This document shows positions 17,977 through 27,207 of a stretch of 64,000 nucleotides of DNA, one piece after another. The position numbers and the translations under genes are program-made. Location: the NCBI RefSeq assembly GCF_001278035.1, contig NZ_CP009452.1, positions 1,645,501 through 1,709,500 of the forward strand, written 5' to 3'. Position 1 is the first letter of the stretch. Each line of letters opens with the position of its first letter. The DNA comes from Sphingopyxis sp. 113P3 (GTDB taxonomy: Bacteria > Pseudomonadota > Alphaproteobacteria > Sphingomonadales > Sphingomonadaceae). The notes under the pieces were generated by a model that made no database searches, was not told the DNA's origin, and was given only the letters and a program-made list of their open reading frames with translations.

Positions 17977-18359
17977 TCGTCGTCGCCCCCATCCGCGATC
18001 ATGCTTTTTTTCAGCAGACGGTTTTCGAGTGTCAGGTCGGCCACGCATTCCTTCAGGGCACGCGCTTCGCGGCGCAGATCCTGCACCTCGCCGGTGGTCG
18101 CGGCACGGGCAGTGTCGCCCGCCAGGCGGCGCTTGCCCGCTTCCATGAACTCCTTCGACCAGGTGTAGTACAGGCTTTGCGCGATGCCTTCCTTGCGGCA
18201 CAGCTCGGCAATGCTGTCCTCGCCGCGAAGGCCTTCAAGCACGATGCGGATCTTGTCCTCGGCAGAGAAGTGCCGCCGGGTCTGCCGCCGGATATCCTTC
18301 ACCACCTGCTCCGCAGGGGCCTTCGACGGCGATTTTGAATAGGAGGATTTGGGCTTCAT
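17973..18359 (-). CDS. IS3-family OrfA (helix-turn-helix protein)
   Basis: A 128-residue protein with an HTH_8-type DNA-binding helix pair (ADKIRIVLEGLRGEDSIAEL-like; core IAELCRKEGIAQSLYYTW) and a C-terminal leucine-rich coiled coil (LTLENRLLKKSM). It binds the element ends and provides the N-terminus of the OrfAB transposase. Confidence 0.92.
   Translation of the reverse strand: MKPKSSYSKSPSKAPAEQVVKDIRRQTRRHFSAEDKIRIVLEGLRGEDSIAELCRKEGIAQSLYYTWSKEFMEAGKRRLAGDTARAATTGEVQDLRREARALKECVADLTLENRLLKKSMIADGGDDE
18005..18011 (-). promoter_or_regulatory. Probable programmed -1 frameshift site (A7 run) of the IS3 element
   Basis: On the minus strand seven adenines (CTGAAAAAAAGC) lie about 30 bases before the orfA stop. 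Slipping back one base moves the ribosome into the orfB frame, which is open there. This is the known mechanism in IS3 elements; use here is inferred from position. Confidence 0.65.
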
Positions 18360-18435
18360 CTTCGTTCCTTCGTCACTACGACGAAGCCCAAATCCTCCTT
18401 AAATCACAACCTCAAATCTGTGCCATTGGTGCTGA

Positions 18436-18678
18436 CGGCGGACAGAACGGATCGCGCGGGCGCTCGCGGGCCACGCGCTCAGCCGGAATGCTGAAGGCGA
18501 TCTCGCGTCCGCGGGTCCGAGCGTCGATGCGCTGTGGCCCGAATATAGCGACGCCGCGCTTGCCGTGCTCAAGACGCTGCGCGAACCGAGCGGGCGGATG
18601 CTGGCGGTCGGGGATGCCGAGGTCTGGGACCGCATGATCCACGCGGCAATCGAGGATGAAACCATCTCCGAAGCCTGA
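18436..18678 (+). pseudogene. 3' part of an unidentified gene cut by the IS3 element
   Basis: An open frame of 80 codons runs from the stop at 18433 to TGA at 18676. It lacks a plausible start near the IS3 end. Phrases such as RIARALAGHALSRN and LWPEYSDAALAVLKTLREPS read like ordinary protein, and its codon use matches the neighbours. I do not recognise the family. It stops 12 bases before the DUF6766 gene, as an upstream operon member would. The N-terminus was probably lost with the IS3 insertion. Confidence 0.5.
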
Positions 18679-18690
18679 AGGAGCGTTCGC

Positions 18691-19347
18691 ATGCGCCTGA
18701 TTCGCGACAATAGCCTGACGATCGTCTTGATGCTGCTGTTCGCGGGCAGCATCACCGGTCAGTGGATATCGGGTTGGCATGTCGCGACGCAAGACGCCAT
18801 CCGCCATGGGCAGGCGGCGCTTACGCTTGCCGCCTACACCACCAGCCCTGCCTTTCTTTCCAGCGTATTCGAGAATTGGGAGAGCGAGTTTCTCCAAATG
18901 GCGGCCTATGTCGTCCTCACCGCGATCCTCATCCAGCGCGGCTCATCGGAATCGAAGGATCCTGACGCGCCGCCGCGCGATCGCGATCTCGCCTCGCAGG
19001 GGCATGAACCCGGCGCGCCTCGCGTCCTTCGCGCGGGGCGCCTTGCGCGCGCGCTCTACGCGCGCTCGCTCGGTATCGTCCTTGCGATGCTCTTCCTGGT
19101 GTCTTTCGTACTGCATTGGACACAGAGCGCGCAGGCAGCCGCCGAGGAGGCCATCGAGCATGGCGAGGCGGCCCCGAGCGTGATTGCCTATCTCGCGAGC
19201 CCGCAGCTCTGGTTTGAATCCTTCCAGAATTGGCAGAGCGAATTTCTGTCGACGGCTGTGCTCGTCGTCCTTTCGATTTTCCTCCGCCAGCGCGAGTCGC
19301 CCGAATCCAAGCCGGTCGCGGCGCCCCATGCCCAGACCGGCGAATGA
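18691..19347 (+). CDS. DUF6766-type membrane protein with internal duplication
   Basis: A 218-residue inner-membrane protein of unknown function. The two halves (about 1-90 and 120-210) repeat each other: a hydrophobic helix, a tryptophan, HG(Q/E)AA, YxxSP, then NWxSEFL and another helix ending in QRxSxESK. Each half holds two transmembrane segments, four in total, joined by a charged cytoplasmic linker. The start has AGGAG 8 bases upstream. The stop overlaps the next gene (ATGA), so it is co-translated with the CDF transporter; a link to metal handling is only a guess. Confidence 0.8.
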   Translation: MRLIRDNSLTIVLMLLFAGSITGQWISGWHVATQDAIRHGQAALTLAAYTTSPAFLSSVFENWESEFLQMAAYVVLTAILIQRGSSESKDPDAPPRDRDLASQGHEPGAPRVLRAGRLARALYARSLGIVLAMLFLVSFVLHWTQSAQAAAEEAIEHGEAAPSVIAYLASPQLWFESFQNWQSEFLSTAVLVVLSIFLRQRESPESKPVAAPHAQTGE

Positions 19348-20294
19348 CGCGGTTGATACCGCACATCAAGGCGAACATCGTCCTTTATGGCGCGCTGTTT
19401 GCGAACCTTGGCATTGCCGCCGCAAAGTTCGTCGCAGCGGCGATCAGCGGATCCTCCTCGATGATCTCCGAAGGGGTGCACTCGCTCGTCGATAGCGGCA
19501 ACCAGATCCTGCTTCTCTATGGGCAGGGCAAGGCGGCGCAGCCTCCCGATGCAAGTCACCCCTTCGGTTACGGCCGCGAGCTTTATTTCTGGGCGTTCGT
19601 CGTCGCGATCCTGATCTTCGCGATCGGTGCGGGTGTTTCGCTCTACGAGGGATGGACCCACATTGCGCACCCCGAGCCGCTGCGTGATCCGGTGATCAAC
19701 TATATCGTTCTCGGCATTGCCTTCCTCCTTGAAGGCACGTCGTGGACGATCGCGGTGCGCGCATTCAGCGCGGCGCGGGGCGGCGCAGGCTGGTGGCAGG
19801 CGGTGCGGCGTTCAAAGGACCCCGCGGGCTTCATCGTCCTGTTCGAGGACAGCGCTGCGCTCGCCGGACTGCTTGTTGCCGCGATCGGCGTCTATCTCAG
19901 CCACGCGACGGGGGATGCGCGGATCGACGGAGCGGCGTCGATCATCATTGGCATCATTCTCGCCGTGGTCGCAGCACTGCTCGCGCGCGAGGCCAAGGGG
20001 CTCCTGATCGGCGAAAGCGCCGACCCCGAGCTGATCGCGACCATAAGGACGATTGTCGGGCGCTGTCCGGGCATCGTTACCGTCAATCACGTGCGCACTG
20101 TCCACAGCGCACCCGAGGCGATCTTCGTCGCGATCAGTGCTGATTTCGATGACGCGATCAGCATGGGAGCGGGCGAAACGCTGATCGAGGACATAGAAAC
20201 CCAGCTGCGCGAGGCGGTGCCGCAGATCAGTTCGGTCTATGTCCGCCCCGAAAAGGCGGCCGATGCGGCGATCCAGCCGGGCTGGAGCTATTAG
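19344..20294 (+). CDS. Cation diffusion facilitator family transporter
   Basis: A 316-residue inner-membrane exporter of divalent metals (Zn, Fe, Co, Mn) driven by protons. Six hydrophobic helices occupy about residues 1-210, with the metal-site helix SEGVHSLVDSGNQ (helix 2) and EDSAALAGLL (helix 5). A cytoplasmic domain follows, with VNHVRTVHSAPEAIFV. I chose ATG 19344, which overlaps the previous stop and gives the canonical length. The helix-5 motif departs from classical zinc CDFs, so the ion is uncertain. Confidence 0.92.
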   Translation: MTRLIPHIKANIVLYGALFANLGIAAAKFVAAAISGSSSMISEGVHSLVDSGNQILLLYGQGKAAQPPDASHPFGYGRELYFWAFVVAILIFAIGAGVSLYEGWTHIAHPEPLRDPVINYIVLGIAFLLEGTSWTIAVRAFSAARGGAGWWQAVRRSKDPAGFIVLFEDSAALAGLLVAAIGVYLSHATGDARIDGAASIIIGIILAVVAALLAREAKGLLIGESADPELIATIRTIVGRCPGIVTVNHVRTVHSAPEAIFVAISADFDDAISMGAGETLIEDIETQLREAVPQISSVYVRPEKAADAAIQPGWSY

Positions 20295-21088
20295 CGTCGC
20301 GCCAGCACATCATAGTGCCGGCCGAAACCGAAGCGATCGAAGCGAGCAAAGCCTGCGGCGCGAAGACGCGCCTCGATAGCCGCAGCGTCGGTCCAGCGCG
20401 TATCGACCTCGTAAAAGATTGCCGCCATACGGTTGCGGTGCCGCGAAGCTGCGAGCGCTTCAACGACAGTCTCTTCGTGGCCCTCGACGTCGATCTTGAA
20501 GATCAGCGGCTCGTCACCCTCGAGGAGAGTATCGACCCCGGTAATGCCGAGAATGCGGATTTCCTCGCCGGCGGCGGGGACAGACGAGGCATCGCGCAGG
20601 CTTGCGGTTCCGCTGTGCCTGCTGTCGGTCGCGATCAAGGCCATGCCCGAGTGGAGCGAGACCGCGGCGTGGACGGGCCTGATCCGCCCGGTAAACCCGT
20701 TGAGCGCGATATTTTCGGTAAGGAGGGCGTAAGTTGCTGCGACGGGTTCAAAGGCGATTGCGGCGGCGCAGGCGGGGTTTCGTGCTGCAAGAAGGCTGTA
20801 AAGCCCCTGATTGGCGCCGATATCGACAAAGACAAAGCGCCCGCTCTGCGCTGCGAGAAAATCCGAAAGATCGCGGCCATAGGTCGCGGCCTGGCAGTAT
20901 TGAAACGTACGGTCACCCCAATTCGCCCGCATCTTCACGCCGTAGCGTGACGTGACCACGCCCGCGCTGCGCGCGCGGGGAAAGACTGCGCGCACGCGCA
21001 CCCACGCCTTGTGCAGCGTCTTGCGCACGCCATAGTCAAAAAAGGCGGCAAGCGGCGATGGTTGCTCAAGCGTCGGGACCATGATCAT
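20291..21088 (-). CDS. FkbM-family methyltransferase
   Basis: A 265-residue SAM-dependent O-methyltransferase. The SAM-binding motif FVDIGANQGLYSLLA and the downstream LIFKIDVEGHEETVVEAL are the hallmarks of the family. Members methylate sugars in polysaccharides, glycolipids or antibiotics. Its start overlaps the stop of the glycosyltransferase-like gene by 4 bases, which places it in a glycan-modification operon with that gene and the HAD phosphatase. The gene ends 4 bases inside the CDF stop region, tail to tail. Confidence 0.88.
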   Translation of the reverse strand: MIMVPTLEQPSPLAAFFDYGVRKTLHKAWVRVRAVFPRARSAGVVTSRYGVKMRANWGDRTFQYCQAATYGRDLSDFLAAQSGRFVFVDIGANQGLYSLLAARNPACAAAIAFEPVAATYALLTENIALNGFTGRIRPVHAAVSLHSGMALIATDSRHSGTASLRDASSVPAAGEEIRILGITGVDTLLEGDEPLIFKIDVEGHEETVVEALAASRHRNRMAAIFYEVDTRWTDAAAIEARLRAAGFARFDRFGFGRHYDVLARR

Positions 21089-22239
21089 GCGCGCGCGATG
21101 AAGGAAAGGATCGCCTCGGCGGCACGCTCCGAGGACGGACGCTCGGCAAGGTCAAAACTGTAGCGGAACATCTGCTCCTGCCTCTCGCGCATTGCGGGCG
21201 TCAATCGCGGAACGTCGGCGAGCGCGGCCTCCAGCTCGTCGATCGTCGCGGCGACCGTTCCGGCCCGCCAGTGCGCAAAGTCGGGGTCGCCCCGCCAATG
21301 CAGACGGCGCGGGTTGAGGAAGAAACAGGGGCGCGGTCGCCGGATGAACTCGTAGACCTGGCTGCTTGCGTCGCCGAGATAGATGTCGGCAGCATCGGTA
21401 TAGGTCATATCGAGACACGCAGCGCTACCCGTGTCGATCAGTATATGATCATGCTCATAATGGTCGGGACGCGGGCCGTAATTCCAGCCCAGCGCAAAAG
21501 GAGAAAGCGACGCCGTCACGCGCTTTTTGAACAGCATGACATGCGGTGCGAAGATGAGATTATAGCGGCTTTGCGCAGCGAACCAGTCGAGGACCTGTGG
21601 TCCCATCGCATACCAGGATGAAAGGGCGGGCGAGGGATGCGGGTTGTAAAGGACCGTCGGCCGGTCCTTGGGAAAGAGCCGCGGGCCACCGGTGCGCGGG
21701 GGCAGATCGAATTTGGGATAGCCTACGATCGCGTGGCCATCCTCCTTGAGCAGTTCCGCCTGCGCCAGCCGATCGCGGATTTTCTCGCCTGACAGAAGAA
21801 CAAGATCGAACTGTCCGCTCGCCTTGTCGAAGCCGATCGCCCGGTCGCCGGCGCCGTGGCGCGTGTGAACGAGCTTGAGCGATTTCAGCCCGAAAACTGT
21901 TTTCAGGAGCAGCGAGGTCTTCTCGGGGACCACCAGCGCGTCGAGCGCACGGAAGCGGTCGAGATTTCGGTGGAGGGTCGATATGATATCGGCGGGGACA
22001 GCGCGGCCCGTTGCCCGGTGTGCTGCGCGCGCGAGCGCAGAAGGGGGACGGAGGCGGACGATTTCGGGAATGGGACCGCCGCTCACAGCGGCGAGGCGGC
22101 GCACCTCACCCTCACAGCCTTGGGATACGAATATGCTGACGCGCGCGTTGCTGCCGCGGCGGAGGATCGCGAGCGCGACGGGGAGGGCGTGCGCGACCTG
22201 ATGTCCGCCGCTGTGATTGAAGAGAAAGCCGATGTGCAT
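21085..22239 (-). CDS. Glycosyltransferase / CDP-glycerol transferase-like protein (GT-B fold)
   Basis: A 384-residue protein starting MHIGFLFNHSGGHQ. It has the two-domain look of GT-B transferases: an N-terminal half with VSIFVSQG, and a C-terminal half with TVLYNPHPS, then DAADIYLGDASSQVYEFI and PCFFLNPRR, which resembles the nucleotide-sugar or CDP-glycerol binding half of CDP-glycerol glycerophosphotransferases and related capsule enzymes. It likely adds a sugar or polyol phosphate to an envelope glycan. The HAD gene ends 5 bases before its start. The exact family is uncertain. Confidence 0.6.
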   Translation of the reverse strand: MHIGFLFNHSGGHQVAHALPVALAILRRGSNARVSIFVSQGCEGEVRRLAAVSGGPIPEIVRLRPPSALARAAHRATGRAVPADIISTLHRNLDRFRALDALVVPEKTSLLLKTVFGLKSLKLVHTRHGAGDRAIGFDKASGQFDLVLLSGEKIRDRLAQAELLKEDGHAIVGYPKFDLPPRTGGPRLFPKDRPTVLYNPHPSPALSSWYAMGPQVLDWFAAQSRYNLIFAPHVMLFKKRVTASLSPFALGWNYGPRPDHYEHDHILIDTGSAACLDMTYTDAADIYLGDASSQVYEFIRRPRPCFFLNPRRLHWRGDPDFAHWRAGTVAATIDELEAALADVPRLTPAMRERQEQMFRYSFDLAERPSSERAAEAILSFIARA

Positions 22240-22244
22240 GGCTG

Positions 22245-22976
22245 TCAACGCGACGCAGCGCGCCAATCGAGGATCGGCCAATGCCGTTCGGCCGCGACCG
22301 CGCGAAGTGCGCGCGACGGGTTCACCGCGATCGGCTCATCGGCGAACTCGAAGAACGGAAGGTCTGAGATATGGTCTGAGAAGAAACGGATATGTGCGGT
22401 TTCCCGGGCGATACCCGAATGGCTGAGAAAGGTCTCGATGCGTCCCTTCTTGTCCGAGCCGTAACAGTTCGCGCCCTCTATGGCGGGGGTCAGGCAGCCG
22501 CCCCGCCAGGTCGAAGCGGTGGCGATCACGTCGGCAACGCCGAGACGGCGAGCGAGGGCTGCGGTGTAAAGATCCGGCGCGGCGCTGGCGATGACGACGC
22601 GGCGCCCTGCTGCGCGTTCGCGCTCGATCCGCTCGATGCCCTCGCGATAGAGACCGCGAGCGATCAGGTGGCGCGCAAAGCGGTCGGCAAGCCGAGCCGC
22701 GTCACGCTGGGGCAATGCACCGCCGAGTGCGACCCAATGCATTGTCTGCTTCATCGTCCGGCGGGGAACAAGCTTGAGCGCATAGAGAAGCGCGACGGGT
22801 AACAAGAGCGGTACAAGAAGAAGACGCCACGGCGCGCGGTGGCGCGCCGCGAAGAGCAGGAACCGGCTATAGGTTGGCAGGACAGTAAGCGTGCGATCGA
22901 GGTCGAAGACCGATAGGGCGGTGAGACGTGGGACGGGCCCGGCGGCGCCCTCGACCTTTCGCTGCGGCTGTGCCAT
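22245..22976 (-). CDS. HAD-superfamily hydrolase, subfamily IB
   Basis: A 243-residue phosphatase-like protein. Motif I FDLDRTLTVL supplies the nucleophilic aspartate, motif II is VIASAAP, and motif III/IV lies in FFSDHISDLPFF. The C-terminal NPSRALRAVAAERHWPILDW is typical of HAD-IB (SerB/CicA-like) proteins. The start at 22976 is set by a near-perfect AAGGAGG 6 bases upstream; an ATG nine codons earlier lacks such a site. As first gene of the minus-strand glycan set it may dephosphorylate a sugar or lipid intermediate; the substrate is not known. Confidence 0.85.
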   Translation of the reverse strand: MAQPQRKVEGAAGPVPRLTALSVFDLDRTLTVLPTYSRFLLFAARHRAPWRLLLVPLLLPVALLYALKLVPRRTMKQTMHWVALGGALPQRDAARLADRFARHLIARGLYREGIERIERERAAGRRVVIASAAPDLYTAALARRLGVADVIATASTWRGGCLTPAIEGANCYGSDKKGRIETFLSHSGIARETAHIRFFSDHISDLPFFEFADEPIAVNPSRALRAVAAERHWPILDWRAASR

Positions 22977-23102
22977 TGCATCCTCCTTCGGGGCCTCGAT
23001 CATGGCAGCGCGAGATGACGCGGCGATGACGCCTTCATTTGTTTTTCGTCATCATCGCCGAATGGATGGCCGCGGGCCTGATCTGCAGTTATCGAGGGGG
23101 GC

Positions 23103-23780
23103 ATGCACATCCTGGTGATCGAGGACGATGCGCGCGTCGCGGAGCATATCGGCAAGGGGCTGAAGTCGGCCGGGCACCTTGTCGATGTCGAGAGCGACGG
23201 ACGTGCAGGACTGCTTCGTGCCGCAGCCGAGACCTATGATCTCATCGTGGTCGACCGGATGCTCCCCAACGTCGACGGGCTGACGATAGTCCAGACGATC
23301 CGCGCGACGGGCGATACGACGCCCGTGCTGTTCCTCAGCGCCCTCGCCGAAGTCGACGAGCGCGTCGCGGGGCTTCGTGCGGGCGGCGACGATTATCTCA
23401 CCAAGCCCTTCGCCATGTCCGAGCTCCTCGCGCGCATCGACGTCCTCAATCGCCGCGGACCCGCGATCGTCGCCGAGACGAAGCTCAGTGTCGGCGACCT
23501 TGAAGTCGACCTGTTGGGGCAGGCGGTGCGGCGCGGCGGCCGGCCCATTGACCTTACTGCGCGCGAATTTCGCATCCTTGCCTATCTTGCGCGCAACGAA
23601 GGGCGCGTGGTGACGCGCTCGATGCTCCTCGAGCATGTGTGGGACTATCATTTCGACCCCCAGACCAACATCATCGACCAGCATGTCAGCCGTCTGCGGC
23701 AGAAGGTCGATCGCGGCTTCGACACCCCGCTCATTCATACAGTGCGCGGCACCGGTTATGTGATGCGGGCGGACGGATGA
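23103..23780 (+). CDS. OmpR-family response regulator
   Basis: A 225-residue two-component regulator. The receiver domain (1-115) has the acidic pair in VIEDD, the phospho-acceptor Asp51 (IVVDRMLP) and the lysine in YLTKPF. The winged-helix output domain (about 130-222) includes LTAREFRILAYLARNEG and VSRLRQKVD. It overlaps the histidine kinase by 4 bases. By similarity it belongs to the group that senses envelope or metal stress; no target site was identified. Confidence 0.95.
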   Translation: MHILVIEDDARVAEHIGKGLKSAGHLVDVESDGRAGLLRAAAETYDLIVVDRMLPNVDGLTIVQTIRATGDTTPVLFLSALAEVDERVAGLRAGGDDYLTKPFAMSELLARIDVLNRRGPAIVAETKLSVGDLEVDLLGQAVRRGGRPIDLTAREFRILAYLARNEGRVVTRSMLLEHVWDYHFDPQTNIIDQHVSRLRQKVDRGFDTPLIHTVRGTGYVMRADG

Positions 23781-25147
23781 GGTCGCGCGGACGGGGGCGG
23801 CTGTGGCGCAGCCTGACGCTTCGGCTTGGCGTCATCTATGTGGCGCTGTTCCTGACGTCGACCGCGCTGATGTTCGGTGCCGCATACTGGATGGCCGTAT
23901 ATCGGCCGTTGCAGAACGAAGCACAGGCCGTGCGCCGCGAAATGGGGGATCTGGCCGCCATCGACCGGGCAGGCGGTCGCGACGCGCTGATCCGCGCGCT
24001 CATAACCCGCGAGGCGAGCGGGGCAAAAAAGCCCTTTCATGCGCTGATCGCGCCTGATGGCAAACCTGTTCTCGCCAATCTGCCGAGTTGGCCCGACGAG
24101 GCTCTTGACGGCTGGACGCTTCTTGAAGCCGATATTTATCGGGGTGGCCAGGAACATGATTATGAAGCGCTGGTCGTCGAAAACCGGCTCGACGATGGGG
24201 CGCGGCTTATCGTCGGCCGTGACGTCGAGAGCATCGATGACCGCGACGAACTCTTTACCATCGGGTCGGCGTGGCTGATCCTCGTTGCAGCGTGCCTGGC
24301 AATCGGTGGCAGTGTCGCGATGAGCGCCGCGGTCGGTCAGCGGATCGATGCGGTGACGCGCACGGCGCGCCGGGTGATGGCGGGCAGCCTGACCGAGCGG
24401 ATCCCGCTGCGCGGTACCGGCGACGACTTCGACGAGCTTGCTGCAACGCTCAACATGATGCTCGGCCGGATCGAGGAGTCGGTCGAGTCGGTCCGGCGCG
24501 TGTCCGACAATGTGGCCCACGAACTGCGCACACCGCTTGCGCGTCTGCACGCGGACCTTGACGAACTCAGCGCCGCGCGGACTGCGGCGGAGCGCGACCG
24601 CCTGACGGAACAGGCGCTCGCGGAGGCGGAACGGCTGCAGTCGATCTTCGACGCGCTGCTGCGCATTGCACGGATCGAAAGCGGCCGGCATCTCGCCGGG
24701 ATGAAACCGGTCGACATGACGCTGCTTCTCGCCGACGCGATCGAGTTCCACATGCCCGAGGCCGAGGCGCGGGGCCAGCGCGTCGAGAGCGATGTTACGG
24801 CAGGTCTTGTGATTGAGGGGGACCCAAACCTGATATTTCAGGCTGTCTCGAACCTTCTCGACAATGCGATCAAATATGGCGGCGAGGGCGGCCTCATCCG
24901 CGTCGCGGCGCACCGGGAGGGGGAGGAGGTTTCGATCTCCATTGCCGATCGCGGGCCGGGGATCGCGCCCGAATATCGCGAGCGCGTGCTAGAACGTTTC
25001 TTTCGTGTGCCGGCAACCGCGGCGACGCCGGGCACTGGTCTTGGTCTTGCGCTCGTCAACGCCATTGTCGGGCTCCACAACGGGCAGATGGAGATCGGCG
25101 ATGCGGCGCCCGGGGCTTTGGTGACACTGCGCTTTGGAGCCGCCTGA
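23777..25147 (+). CDS. Sensor histidine kinase
   Basis: A 456-residue inner-membrane kinase partnered with the regulator upstream. A first transmembrane helix (LGVIYVALFLTSTALMFGA) and a second near residue 165 enclose a periplasmic sensor domain of about 120 residues. A HAMP region follows (ARRVMAGSLTERIPLRG). The phospho-acceptor is His248 (VAHELRTPL). The ATPase domain has the N box VSNLLDNAIKYG, G1 IADRGPGIAPEY and G2 GTGLGLALV. I chose ATG 23777 over a longer frame, because it overlaps the regulator stop. The signal is unknown. Confidence 0.95.
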   Translation: MRSRGRGRLWRSLTLRLGVIYVALFLTSTALMFGAAYWMAVYRPLQNEAQAVRREMGDLAAIDRAGGRDALIRALITREASGAKKPFHALIAPDGKPVLANLPSWPDEALDGWTLLEADIYRGGQEHDYEALVVENRLDDGARLIVGRDVESIDDRDELFTIGSAWLILVAACLAIGGSVAMSAAVGQRIDAVTRTARRVMAGSLTERIPLRGTGDDFDELAATLNMMLGRIEESVESVRRVSDNVAHELRTPLARLHADLDELSAARTAAERDRLTEQALAEAERLQSIFDALLRIARIESGRHLAGMKPVDMTLLLADAIEFHMPEAEARGQRVESDVTAGLVIEGDPNLIFQAVSNLLDNAIKYGGEGGLIRVAAHREGEEVSISIADRGPGIAPEYRERVLERFFRVPATAATPGTGLGLALVNAIVGLHNGQMEIGDAAPGALVTLRFGAA

Positions 25148-25222
25148 TCCGGCGCGCGCCGAAGATATTGTTCGCGCCTCGAGCTCCGGCCCACATCGGC
25201 CGGGCGGGGAGAAGGGCCGGGA

Positions 25223-25645
25223 CTACTGGTCGATAACCATCGTGCCGGGGTGATGCTTGTCGAGGTGACGCTTTATGATCTTCAAATTCCGGCTGTTCGA
25301 CCGGAAGACCAAGTCGAAGGCATCGCCCACGAGCGGTATGGCGCCGAGCGCCGTATCGACGCCAAGGTTTCCCACCATGCGCCAGATCTTCCACCTGGGC
25401 ATGCCAAGATTGCGCGCTTCCCAGATCAGATAGGCGCCCATCAGCGCGGTGATCACGTCGCCGACAACGGGTACAAGCCCGACTATCGCGTCCAGCCCGA
25501 CCGGCCGGTTGATGCCTGGAATCGTGAAACTGCGTTCGAGCAGGAATTCGAGCGTTTCGACCCGCTTGCGCAGCGCTGCGGGGTCACGTTTGTCCTGGAT
25601 CAGCGCTTCGAAGATCGCATCGGTGTCGGGAGTGGAGGGGGCCAT
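25223..25645 (-). CDS. DUF4112-domain protein
   Basis: A 140-residue small membrane protein of unknown function. The family signature is two similar hydrophobic hairpins: VGLDAIVGLVPVVGDVITA and VDTALGAIPLVGDAFDLVF, each with the P-x-VGD turn. It ends with a basic tail. An upstream in-frame ATG at 25672 is possible; I took the later one because it gives a more usual length. It lies 42 bases after the lipoprotein gene stop. Confidence 0.88.
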   Translation of the reverse strand: MAPSTPDTDAIFEALIQDKRDPAALRKRVETLEFLLERSFTIPGINRPVGLDAIVGLVPVVGDVITALMGAYLIWEARNLGMPRWKIWRMVGNLGVDTALGAIPLVGDAFDLVFRSNSRNLKIIKRHLDKHHPGTMVIDQ

Positions 25646-25687
25646 GGGCGTTCTTTTTGCAGACGCGCACAAATGCGTGCGCGAGGC

Positions 25688-27178
25688 TTAGTTGGGAGCG
25701 GCGATCAAGTGATTCAATGGGTGACGGGCGCGGCCGTTCGCGCGCAGTCCCGTAAGCCGCGGCGAGGCCACCGACCAGCGTAGGGGGGTCGCGAGAGGGA
25801 TGAAGGGGGTATAGCGTGCCAGCACGGCCTCGGCCTCGCCGACCAGGCGCGCGCGCTCGGCAGGGTCGCTCGCCGCCACTGCCTCGTCGATCTTGCGCTG
25901 CGCTTCGGCGTTGCACAGCGTGTCTCTCCGGCACGACAAGCGGCGAAGACCCCAGACGGCATCGTCGTTCGGCATGACCATGTCGATGAGCTTGAGGTCG
26001 GCCTCGCGGTCCATGTCGACGCGCTGGCTCGGAATGCCAATGCGGGCGAAATCGGCTGCGACATAGGCATAAAGAATGCGCCCGCCGGGCGACTCGGGGA
26101 TTGCGATCCGTAGCGGTTCAATCGGGCGGCCCGCGGCCTTCCACGCGTCGACCACGCGCTTGGCCTGCGCGAGGCGCGATGCATCATCATAATCGGCCCA
26201 GGCCGGAATGAGCGGCGCCGGGCCCCCGTCGCGGGAATAGAGCGCGGGGCGGATCGTCACTTGCGGCTGCCATTCGGCAAGCCCGAAGGCGTCTATGAGC
26301 CGGTCGCGCCGGATTGCGCGCGACAGCGCCTCGCGATTGGCGTCGGTGGCGAGAAAGCCCTCGGCGCGCACGAACAGGAGTCCGAAAAGGCCCGGAACGG
26401 GATCGACGACGAGGCGCGAACGCCCGATGTTCGAGGCGACGAAATAGGGTAGCGACGAAAAGCGGCCGCCGAGCACGCCATCGGCATAGCCGTTCTTGAA
26501 GCGCGCGAGCGCCCGCGGTGCGGTGACGCCCACGAGCTCGATCGAGGCGGCCGGGTCTGTCGCTGCGGCCTCCGCCTCTTCGGGATCCTCAGCAAGTGGG
26601 TCTGCAACTGGGGTGAGCAAGATCGCGCGGCCCTGCGTTTTCGGTCGCATAGGGCCCCAGCCCATGCCGCGATGAACGATCGCCATCGAGGGGAGGGCAA
26701 GCAGTTCGAGAATGTCAGGCTGGGGCACCGACAGGCGGATTTCGATCACGCTGTCGGTCATCGCCTTGATCGTCTCGATCTCGGGAAAGTCGTCGCGCAG
26801 AACATGCTTGCTGCGCGCTCCCAGATAGCCGCGCAGGATCGATGCGACATCCTCGGCAGTCACCTTGTCGCCGTTCGACCATTTTGCTTCGCGGATGCGG
26901 AAGATGTAGCTCAGTCCGTCAGCGGTGACCGTCCAGCGCTCGGCGAGGCCGACGTCGATCTGGCCTTCGCCGTCGTAGCTCACGAGCCCCTGCGATGTCG
27001 CCTCGAGGAGGGCTGCATTGGGGGGCGACAACTCGCCGTTCGCCGGCGTCGCGGCGGGGTTCAGGGGGCCGATTGCGGCGATGCGGACAGGCCCGCGCTC
27101 GCTGAAGAGGTCGCAGCTGCTGAGACTGAGGAGGATCAGCGCGGCCGCGATACGTCGCGCCCCTGTGCCGGCCTTCAT
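25688..27178 (-). CDS. ABC-type oligopeptide/solute-binding lipoprotein (SBP family 5)
   Basis: A 496-residue extracytoplasmic binding protein. The N-terminus has a lipoprotein signal peptide with the lipobox LSSC and Cys about residue 22. The mature part shows the family-5 pattern: [21 protein letters not shown], then [21 protein letters not shown]. Such proteins deliver peptides, opines or heme to an ABC importer, or act as alternate receptors. No cognate permease is near, so it is an orphan. The start at 27178 is just after the tRNA-Leu gene; an upstream frame extends through the tRNA and is false. Confidence 0.88.
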   Translation of the reverse strand: MKAGTGARRIAAALILLSLSSCDLFSERGPVRIAAIGPLNPAATPANGELSPPNAALLEATSQGLVSYDGEGQIDVGLAERWTVTADGLSYIFRIREAKWSNGDKVTAEDVASILRGYLGARSKHVLRDDFPEIETIKAMTDSVIEIRLSVPQPDILELLALPSMAIVHRGMGWGPMRPKTQGRAILLTPVADPLAEDPEEAEAAATDPAASIELVGVTAPRALARFKNGYADGVLGGRFSSLPYFVASNIGRSRLVVDPVPGLFGLLFVRAEGFLATDANREALSRAIRRDRLIDAFGLAEWQPQVTIRPALYSRDGGPAPLIPAWADYDDASRLAQAKRVVDAWKAAGRPIEPLRIAIPESPGGRILYAYVAADFARIGIPSQRVDMDREADLKLIDMVMPNDDAVWGLRRLSCRRDTLCNAEAQRKIDEAVAASDPAERARLVGEAEAVLARYTPFIPLATPLRWSVASPRLTGLRANGRARHPLNHLIAAPN

Positions 27179-27207
27179 TCGTCTACAACTCCTGCGCCCA
27201 TCGCTGC

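Larger units (their letters stand above)
16952..18406 (-). mobile_element. IS3-family insertion sequence (orfA-orfB)
   Basis: An element of about 1.45 kb. Imperfect inverted ends can be seen: TAGATTAG...GGGCCTCGTC from 16952 and, on the other strand, TGATTTAA...GGGCTTCGTC from 18406. I could not find a flanking target duplication, and the boundaries are good to a few bases only. It carries orfA and orfB on the minus strand with a slippery A7 run in the overlap, the usual IS3 arrangement. On its left it adjoins the ISL3 remnant and on its right it cuts an unidentified gene. Confidence 0.82.
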
